From the NCBI GenBank assembly GCA_016302315.1, contig JAEDNW010000049.1:1-15059 (forward strand): a stretch of DNA of 15,059 nt. The letters run 5' to 3'. The stretch is from UBA1724 sp016302315 (GTDB lineage Bacteria > Verrucomicrobiota > Lentisphaeria > Oligosphaerales > Oligosphaeraceae). This document shows, piece by piece, positions 1-6,232 of this stretch. How positions within the stretch are numbered: the stretch's first letter is position 1; each line of letters begins with the position of its first letter. A model generated the notes under the pieces. That model ran no database searches and was not told the origin of the DNA. It saw only the letters and a list, made by a program, of their open reading frames with translations. A program made the position numbers and the translations under genes.

Positions 1-10
1 CTTTGAAAGA

Positions 11-40
11 GTAAACGCTCGAAAAGCGGGCGTTTACCTT
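11..40 (+). terminator. Probable intrinsic terminator of an upstream gene outside the window
   Basis: An 11-bp stem pairs 11-21 (GTAAACGCTCG) with 27-37 (CGGGCGTTTAC), with one G-U pair and a 5-base loop. A short T run follows (39-42). No gene is visible between the window edge and the hairpin, so it probably ends a gene to the left. The T run is short, so termination strength is uncertain. Confidence 0.55.
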
Positions 41-160
41 TTCCAGTTACAGGGGCAAAATATTTCCAAAACACCCCTTGCTTTTTCTGTTTTTTTTCCT
101 ACACTATCCTCGCATTCCGTCTTTTCGTCTCTTCTTCTTTCTCGCCAGTTTGGGTATATG

Positions 161-195
161 TTTTATAAACACTTGCAATCAAGTGTGTTATAAAA
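161..195. promoter_or_regulatory. Long AT-rich inverted repeat, candidate operator
   Basis: The left arm 161-175 (TTTTATAAACACTTG) pairs with the right arm 180-195 over 15 base pairs, with a single extra G at 187 and a 4-base centre. It lies 133-167 bases before the pseudopilin start. The symmetry and position fit a binding site for a dimeric regulator. The left arm contains a TATAAA box at 164-169, but no convincing -35 lies upstream of it. No T run follows the right arm on the + strand, which argues against a terminator. The function is inferred. Confidence 0.45.
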
Positions 196-228
196 AGCAA
201 GAAGAAGCGGCGGTCTTTTTTTCGCCCC

Positions 229-248
229 ATACTAAACAAGTTTAGCAT
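229..248. promoter_or_regulatory. Palindrome CTAAAC-AA-GTTTAG, candidate operator
   Basis: A perfect 6+6 palindrome (232-237 and 240-245) with a 2-base centre extends to AT/AT at the outer ends after one mismatch. It is 80 bases upstream of the pseudopilin start in the AT-rich leader. Short symmetrical sites of this size are typical of LacI, GntR or similar dimeric repressors. The regulator is not in the window, so the family cannot be named. The rest of the 1-327 leader shows only weak promoter-like boxes (TTGCTT at 78-83 followed by TACACT at 100-105). Confidence 0.4.
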
Positions 249-327
249 AGGAGCGGACCTGTTTTTTATTTGTCTACCGTCCCCCGTTCATCCATCATCA
301 TCCCACATTGTGGAGGAGAGAGGAATC

Positions 328-1092
328 ATGAAGCATCGTGGAAGTTTCACCCTGATTGAGCTGTTGGTAGTCATTGCCATCATTGCGATTTTGGCGGCCA
401 TGTTGTTGCCGGCGTTGTCCAAGGCCCGTGCCAAAGCCCGTTCCATCAGCTGTATCAACAACCAGAAGACCATTGGGTTGTACTTGTTGATGTACGTGGA
501 CGACTCGGACGGCAAGTACTTTGGGACCGGGGCGGAGTACTACCGGACGGATCCCAACGGGGGGCACCACTGCTGGTGGCCTGCCATGCTGGTGGAATAT
601 GCGGCGGGTGGGTTGACGGGGGCGAACTTCCGTTGTCCCGTCACCATGGACGAGCCCTTGAAGGACATGTACACCCACACCTTTTTGCAGGACGGCACGG
701 CGGAGGGGCGTTGGGCCTGGGCCCAATGGAGCCGCTATGGCATGAACCGGTTCACGGACAACCCTGCCGGGGACGGGAAATTTGGCTTCAATCATGTCTG
801 GGACAAAATCAAGAGTCCCAGCACGGCCATGCTGACGGGGGAGATGGTGTGCAGTGGGGACAACACCCGGGGTTACTACATCGCCTTTGAGCACTATGCC
901 AATGCCTCCATGGGGTATTGGGGGGTGTGGACGGGCGTTCACGACGGGAAGGTGAACATTCTCTTCCCGGACGGCCATGCGGAATCGGTGGATGGCAATT
1001 GCGGGAGCAGCTACCAGAACTACAACGCCACCTACTGTCCCGCCAAGGCAGGCCTGAAGCGTTTCACCTTCTACTTTGACCGCACGGAATAG
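328..1092 (+). CDS. Pseudopilin-like protein, prepilin-type N-terminus and H-X9-DG C-terminus
   Basis: A 254-residue protein. After MKHRGS it carries FTLIELLVVIAIIAI, the hydrophobic helix of type IV pilin/type II secretion pseudopilins, with the conserved Glu at residue 11. A Gly (residue 5) precedes the helix by one extra residue (GSFTLIE rather than GFTLIE), so prepilin peptidase processing is plausible but not certain. The C-terminus has the H-X9-DG motif (His205, Asp215-Gly216) that defines a processing-associated subclass common in Lentisphaerota and Planctomycetota. The middle part is rich in Trp, Tyr and Gly, as in a surface or substrate-facing domain. The start at 328 is preferred over a GTG at 310 because GGAGGAGAG (312-320) is a well-spaced ribosome site for 328. 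It is the first gene of a four-gene set and lies 33 bases before the large secreted glycan-active protein. The exact role is unknown; it could be a surface scaffold, a secretion pseudopilin or an adhesin. Confidence 0.85.
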   Translation: MKHRGSFTLIELLVVIAIIAILAAMLLPALSKARAKARSISCINNQKTIGLYLLMYVDDSDGKYFGTGAEYYRTDPNGGHHCWWPAMLVEYAAGGLTGANFRCPVTMDEPLKDMYTHTFLQDGTAEGRWAWAQWSRYGMNRFTDNPAGDGKFGFNHVWDKIKSPSTAMLTGEMVCSGDNTRGYYIAFEHYANASMGYWGVWTGVHDGKVNILFPDGHAESVDGNCGSSYQNYNATYCPAKAGLKRFTFYFDRTE

Positions 1093-1125
1093 CCCTTCCC
1101 CTTCGCCCCCCAAGAGGAACTCCCC

Positions 1126-4100
1126 ATGAAGCGAATCCCCCTGCCCCTTCTGCCCCTTCTCCTCCTCCCCCTCTGCCTGGCTTCCGCCGGCGCCATGGAG
1201 ACCCTGCGCCTGGACTTTTCCAAGGAACGCAGCGCCGTGGTAGGGGGGGTCGTCCACGCCCCCGAGCCGGAGATGCTCCGGAATGGGGAGCTGGCGGTGG
1301 GGGCACGGGGATTCAGCCTTCCCGCCGCCCCCCTCCTTGGGGAGAACGAGGGCACCATCCTCTTCCGGGTGCGCTTTGAGGAGCCCCGGGAACCCCGGAA
1401 CACCATGCGGAGCCTGGTGACCTTGCGCACTAACAGCCGTCTCTACGCCGGCTACTACTTCTTCGGCGACAGGCGCTGGGCCTTCGTCTTCTCCGACCAG
1501 GACAAGACCTTCCGCATGGAAATGCCCGACCCCCTGGAACCCGGAAAGGACTACCGGCTGGGCTTCAGCTGGGACGGGGAGACCCTGAAACTCTTCCGGG
1601 ACGGACGACTCCTGGCACAGGCCGAACAACCCCTCCCCGTGGAAAACCCCACCCGCCTCCACCTGGGCCCCTACAAGGACCCCTGGATTGCCACAAACCC
1701 CTGGTGCGACGACACCTTCATCCAGGAACTCCGGTTCTTCTCCCACGCCCTCTCCCCCGGGGAAGTGGCGGAACTCTCCGGGGTCTCCTTCCCTCCCCTC
1801 CCGGAAACCCATCCCCCCCTCCTGACCATCCCGCCCCTGCCCCGGGGAACCCCCGCCCCTGCCCTGGACGGCAAACTCGACGACGAGGCCTGGGAACACG
1901 CCGCCGGTACGGGGCGCCTCGTCCAGGGAAACTATCCCCGGGAATCCGGGAGCCTGCCCGCCCATGGCTTCCGGCTCCTCTACGACCAGGAAAACCTCTA
2001 CGTGGGCTTCTACACTCACTTCCCCCCCCACCAGCCCTTTGTGGAAGGGGAGCAGCGAACCCCCTCCAAGGAACCCGAGGTCTGGGGAAGCGAATCCGCC
2101 GAGGTCTACCTGGAGACCGACGCCCTCTACCGCTTCGCCGTGAACATGGCCGGCGGCTTCTGCGAAGGACGACAGACCGACGGTTCCTGGAACGGGGAGT
2201 GGCTCTATCGAGGCACCAAGTCCATGAAGATGGACGACTCCATCCTCTGGGAGGGCGAGATGGCCATCCCCTGGAAGAGCGTGGGGCTGGACGGGCCGCC
2301 CCGGAGCCCCATCCGGCTCAACTGCTGCCGCTCCTGGAAACTCCCCGACTTCGGGCAGCACTCCTCCTTCCACCTGACAGGAGAGGGATACTCCCCCGAA
2401 GCCCTGATCCCCGCCACCTTCGCCCCCTGCGACACCATCCAAATCCTGGAGGAAAACAACCCCAACCAGGGGGAATACCTCCAGTCCTTCCGCCTGGAAT
2501 CCCCCCAGGGGGGAAAACTCTCCTACCAGGTCTCCCTGGCAAAACTGGACGGCAGCGCCCTGCCCCTGCCCCTCTATGACAGGACCTGGAACGCCAAGCC
2601 CGGGGAAACCATCCGGGAAAGCCTCCACGCCTCCCTCTCCCAGGCCGAATACGACTGCCTCCTCTACACCCTCTCCCACGACGGAAAGCCCGTCTGGAGG
2701 CGCATCCTCCCCTTCCGCCTGGACCTCACCTATTTCACCGCCACCCCCCTCTTCTTCCAAAACCGCATCCGCATCGCCCTGAAAGAGGCCATCATGGCAC
2801 GGCAACTGGGGAATCGGGGCGCAGGGGAACTCCAACTCCTCTCCCCCCAGGGCGAACGCCTGGCCGCCATCCCCGCCAACGCCCCCCGAAAGGAACTCCC
2901 CTTCCCCCGGAACTCCCCCCCAGGAGAATATTCCGTCACCCTCACGGACGCCCAGGGACAACCCTGCGCCAGCCAGAAGGTGGAATACCCCGGCATCGGA
3001 AAATGGGAATCCCAGTCCTTCCCCCAGGAAACCATCCTCCCGCCCTTCACCCCCATTGCCACCCAGGCCACGGAAAAGGGACTCCACTGCCAACTCGCCC
3101 TCCGGGACTATGCCTGGGACAACACCCCCTTCCCCACGCAAATCACCAGCCAAGGCACCCCCCTCCTGGACGGACCGGTGGAAATCCTCCTGGACGGACG
3201 CCCCGCCTCCCCCACGGATTTCCAGGTCCTCTCCCAGGCCCCCCACCGGGTGGAGTTCCAAAGCCAGGGACAGGAGTTCCTCTGCAATTCCTGGCTGGAA
3301 TATGACGGCGTCCAATGGAACCGGCTGACCGTCACCCCCGGGAAAAAGCGGAGCCTGGCCATCCGCCTCCGCATGACCAACCAGGCGGCAAAGTATCTCC
3401 ACGGGGCCGCAGGGGGCGGCATCTGGGGAGCCAAAACCACCATGGCCATCCCCAAGGGTGTCACCAAGCTCCCCTTCTACTACTCCCTCTGGGTCGGCAA
3501 CGAGGAAAGGGGACTCTGCCTCTTCGCGGAAAACCGAATCGGCTGGACCGCCCCCTCCCGGGAAACCTTCCTGGTGGAGCGGGACGACACCCATACCACC
3601 ATCACCCTCCAAGTCGCCAACGCCCTACCCCCACGCAAATCCCTGGAAATCGGACTGGGATTCCTGGGCACCCCCATCCGCCCGCTGGCGCCCAACTATC
3701 CCTTCGACACCTTCAACTGGAGCTACGCCGCCCCCATGAACCGGGACGGCGACCCCCATCCCACCCAGGATGTGGTCATCATCGACGCCCCCTATGGAGT
3801 CTACCGGGGAGACTTGGGAAGCTACTTCGCCGACACCCATGACCGGGACGGCGACGCCTGCGCCAACTCCTACCTCCAAGCCTTCCAAAGGCAGACCGAC
3901 GGGCACCACGTCCGCCCCGTCCCCTACCTCTGCGGACGCTACCTCTCCGCAAAGTATCCGGAGATGCGGGCCTACCGGGCGGAATGGAGCTTCCGTCCCG
4001 AACTGGCCCAGGACTACGACAACACGGGGCATTTCATCTACGACTGCTGCCCCGTCTCCTCTGCCACCGACTTCTTCGCCCAGAAGGTGCGGGAACTCCT

Positions 4101-5034
4101 CCGGCGCTTCCCCCAGATGAAGGGGCTCTACTTCGATTTCGGGAACGTCCCCGAGTGCTCCAACGGGGAACATGGCTGCCAGGGCGGCACCCCCCTCCTG
4201 GCCCAGCGGGAGTTCTACCGGAGGATGGCCATGGTCCAGCTGCAGGAGGGCATTGAATCTCCGGTGATTGTCCTCCACAACACCGACTGCAACCTCCTGC
4301 CCACCTACACCTTCGTCACCCATCTCTTCAATGGGGAGCATATCCGCCAGAGTTCCAGCACCCTTCTCCACGACAAGAAGGACATCCTGGACTCCTATGG
4401 CCTGGAAATGTTCGCCAGCGAATTGAGCACCCTCCCCTTCGGCGTCACCAACAGCGTCTACATGCCCCTGGACACCCTCCGCCCGGAATACGGGGGGGAC
4501 GAACCCACCGACCAATACCAGTTCCGCCTGGGCAAGGCGGAGCATGCCGCCACCCTCCTCCACAACACCCTCATCTCCCCCATGCGGAACCACTACGGTC
4601 TCTTCGACAAGGTGGTCCGCGCATTGGCGGCCTTCGGCGTGGGAAAGCCGGATTGCCGCTTCCTGGGATACTGGCGGCATCCCGTGGCCGTGGAGGGGGC
4701 GCAGGATGTCTACGTCAGCTGCCATGTCCGGGGCGACCGGGTGCTGGCCATTGTGGCGCACGTGGGAAAATCCCATGAAAACCAGACCTTTGACTTGGTT
4801 TTCGACTGGAAAACCCTGGGAATCTCCGCCCCTCCCGTTACAGTAACGGACCGGATGAACGAACCCGACCCGGGCTACGCCGAGCTGGAACGCCGGCAGA
4901 AGGAGTTTCAGGTCCCCCCCGAGCGGGCACCCCTGGAGGCGGGGGAGTTCGGCTCAAAGGTCCACTCCTTCCAGGGAAACACCCTCCGCCTGTCCCTGGA
5001 CTACCACTCCTTCGCCATTCTGGAACTCCAATAA
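1126..5034 (+). CDS. Large secreted glycan-active protein: LamG-like, CBM9-like and GH123/DUF6067-like domains
   Basis: A 1302-residue protein. Residues 1-23 form a signal peptide (MKR, a Leu/Pro-rich core, cleavage near ASAGA); Cys17 lacks a lipobox, so it is probably not a lipoprotein. Residues about 25-215 look like a LamG/concanavalin-type beta-sandwich. Residues about 243-435 look like a CBM9/DOMON module starting with the typical ALDGKLDDEAW (246-256). After a beta-rich linker, residues about 620-840 resemble the N-terminal part of GH123-like DUF6067 proteins, with the signature LWVGNEERGLCLFAEN (788-803). A barrel-like region follows (about 850-1190) with YFDFG (1002-1006) and ECSNGEHGC (1010-1018), then a C-terminal beta domain. 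GH123 enzymes hydrolyse beta-N-acetylgalactosaminides using an Asp-Glu pair. No such pair is obvious at the expected place, so the activity is not proven; Asp1004 is a candidate. AGAGGA at 1113-1118 supports the start. The substrate is unknown. Confidence 0.8.
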   Translation: MKRIPLPLLPLLLLPLCLASAGAMETLRLDFSKERSAVVGGVVHAPEPEMLRNGELAVGARGFSLPAAPLLGENEGTILFRVRFEEPREPRNTMRSLVTLRTNSRLYAGYYFFGDRRWAFVFSDQDKTFRMEMPDPLEPGKDYRLGFSWDGETLKLFRDGRLLAQAEQPLPVENPTRLHLGPYKDPWIATNPWCDDTFIQELRFFSHALSPGEVAELSGVSFPPLPETHPPLLTIPPLPRGTPAPALDGKLDDEAWEHAAGTGRLVQGNYPRESGSLPAHGFRLLYDQENLYVGFYTHFPPHQPFVEGEQRTPSKEPEVWGSESAEVYLETDALYRFAVNMAGGFCEGRQTDGSWNGEWLYRGTKSMKMDDSILWEGEMAIPWKSVGLDGPPRSPIRLNCCRSWKLPDFGQHSSFHLTGEGYSPEALIPATFAPCDTIQILEENNPNQGEYLQSFRLESPQGGKLSYQVSLAKLDGSALPLPLYDRTWNAKPGETIRESLHASLSQAEYDCLLYTLSHDGKPVWRRILPFRLDLTYFTATPLFFQNRIRIALKEAIMARQLGNRGAGELQLLSPQGERLAAIPANAPRKELPFPRNSPPGEYSVTLTDAQGQPCASQKVEYPGIGKWESQSFPQETILPPFTPIATQATEKGLHCQLALRDYAWDNTPFPTQITSQGTPLLDGPVEILLDGRPASPTDFQVLSQAPHRVEFQSQGQEFLCNSWLEYDGVQWNRLTVTPGKKRSLAIRLRMTNQAAKYLHGAAGGGIWGAKTTMAIPKGVTKLPFYYSLWVGNEERGLCLFAENRIGWTAPSRETFLVERDDTHTTITLQVANALPPRKSLEIGLGFLGTPIRPLAPNYPFDTFNWSYAAPMNRDGDPHPTQDVVIIDAPYGVYRGDLGSYFADTHDRDGDACANSYLQAFQRQTDGHHVRPVPYLCGRYLSAKYPEMRAYRAEWSFRPELAQDYDNTGHFIYDCCPVSSATDFFAQKVRELLRRFPQMKGLYFDFGNVPECSNGEHGCQGGTPLLAQREFYRRMAMVQLQEGIESPVIVLHNTDCNLLPTYTFVTHLFNGEHIRQSSSTLLHDKKDILDSYGLEMFASELSTLPFGVTNSVYMPLDTLRPEYGGDEPTDQYQFRLGKAEHAATLLHNTLISPMRNHYGLFDKVVRALAAFGVGKPDCRFLGYWRHPVAVEGAQDVYVSCHVRGDRVLAIVAHVGKSHENQTFDLVFDWKTLGISAPPVTVTDRMNEPDPGYAELERRQKEFQVPPERAPLEAGEFGSKVHSFQGNTLRLSLDYHSFAILELQ

Positions 5035-5058
5035 CCTCCCTCCCAACTTTTTCCCGCC

Positions 5059-6213
5059 ATGCTTGAGATCCGCCGGGGCACTCCTGAAGATTTTTCCCAG
5101 GTCACCGACCAGGTGGTGGCCAGTTTCCGCACCCACACCCCCGCCCATCCCCGCTTTGAGGACTACGACCCCTCCACCGTCAACCCCACCCCCCAGGCCA
5201 TGTCCGCCTGGCGTCTGGCCTTTGTGGACGGAAAACTGGCGGGGGGGCTGGTGATGGTGCCCCGTCGTCTCCGCCTGGGGAAGACGGAGGTGACCTACGG
5301 AGGCATTGGCCATGTCCATTGCATGCCGGGCTTCCGGAAGCACGGGGTCTTCAGCGCCTTGATGCGGCGGGTCGTCCAGGACATGCGCCAGGAGGGAATT
5401 CTCCTCTCCGCCCTGGGAGGGGACCGGTTGCGCTATGGCCACTACGGCTGGGAACACGCCGGCGTCCTGCGCACCCTCCGCCTGGAGCCCGCCATGCTCC
5501 GCTTCCGCCCCTCCGAGGATGAACCCTCCATCCTGGAGTTCCGGGAATACCGGGGGGACGAGGCGGACACCCTGCGGCTGTGGAAAGCCCGGGAAAGCGC
5601 CTTCGCCTGCCCCCTCAAATCCTCCCCCCAGGAGTGTCGGGCCACCCTGCTGAAGCCCGGCCGCCCGGTCTATCTCTGGAATCCCACGGAAAGCCAATTC
5701 GCCTACGCGGTGCTCAAGGACCGCACCATCCTGGAATACGGCGGAGACGTGGAGGGGGTGGAGAGAATCGTCCGCTACGTTCTGCAGACGGGCAACTGGA
5801 ATGTGCTGGTGCCGCCCCCGGAGTGCTCCGGTCCCCTGGAGGAGATGCTGGATGGCTATGCCCAGTGTTTCCTGACGGAGAATCTCTCCCAGTTCCGGGT
5901 CAATTTCCTGGGAAGGGCCCTGGAGGCGTACCGGCCCTGGCTGGAGCCCCGGCTGGAATCCTGGCAAGGGAGCGTCACCCTGAAGGTGGAGGACGGGGAG
6001 GATTCCGAGACCGTCACCCTGGCCAAGGCCCTAGGCCAACCCTTGGCCATCCGGGAAAGCCAGGAGGAGCCCACCCTGACCCTTTCCCGTCGGGAACTGC
6101 CCCCCCTCCTCTTCGGCCCAGGCCTGCCTGCCGCCCTCTCCCATGACCCCAGCCCCTTCTGGCGCATGGCCTTCCCCCTCCCCCTCTTCTGGCCCTCCCT
6201 GGAACACGTGTAA
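5059..6213 (+). CDS. GNAT N-acetyltransferase, Eis-like two-domain architecture
   Basis: A 384-residue protein. The N-terminal GNAT domain starts with LEIRRGTPEDF and carries the acetyl-CoA loop region GGIGHVHCMPGFRKHGVF (81-98), where RKHGVF stands in for the usual R-x-x-G-x-G/A. It also has LGGDRLRYGHYGWEHAG (119-135), matching the GDR-x-x-Y-x-x-x-G-W/Y-E stretch of Eis-type acetyltransferases. The C-terminal ~150 residues (YAQCFLTENLSQF onward) resemble the SCP2-like domain of that family. The length agrees with Eis-like proteins (about 400). It has no signal peptide, so it is probably cytoplasmic. It lies 24 bases after the large secreted protein and 19 bases before the GH31 gene, so co-transcription is very likely. 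The leader 5035-5058 is C/T-rich with no Shine-Dalgarno sequence, so initiation may be coupled or Shine-Dalgarno-independent. The acceptor could be an amino sugar, a peptide or an aminoglycoside-like amine; the sequence does not tell. Confidence 0.85.
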   Translation: MLEIRRGTPEDFSQVTDQVVASFRTHTPAHPRFEDYDPSTVNPTPQAMSAWRLAFVDGKLAGGLVMVPRRLRLGKTEVTYGGIGHVHCMPGFRKHGVFSALMRRVVQDMRQEGILLSALGGDRLRYGHYGWEHAGVLRTLRLEPAMLRFRPSEDEPSILEFREYRGDEADTLRLWKARESAFACPLKSSPQECRATLLKPGRPVYLWNPTESQFAYAVLKDRTILEYGGDVEGVERIVRYVLQTGNWNVLVPPPECSGPLEEMLDGYAQCFLTENLSQFRVNFLGRALEAYRPWLEPRLESWQGSVTLKVEDGEDSETVTLAKALGQPLAIRESQEEPTLTLSRRELPPLLFGPGLPAALSHDPSPFWRMAFPLPLFWPSLEHV

Positions 6214-6232
6214 TCCCTTGACCGCCCTCCCC

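Noticed and set aside
310..327. GTG start at 310 for the pseudopilin
   Set aside because: It would place the ribosome site inside the gene and add six residues before a normal short prepilin leader; 328 has a good ribosome site.
298..3612. Very long open frame on the minus strand opposite the pseudopilin and the large secreted gene
   Set aside because: Its product is a Gly/Glu/Val/Pro-rich composition shadow, it crosses two well supported + strand genes, and no domain is recognisable.
6143..6232. Upstream start for the GH31 gene, overlapping the acetyltransferase gene
   Set aside because: The added 30 residues are Pro/Ser-rich and encoded by an overlapping frame; GH31 similarity begins after 6233.
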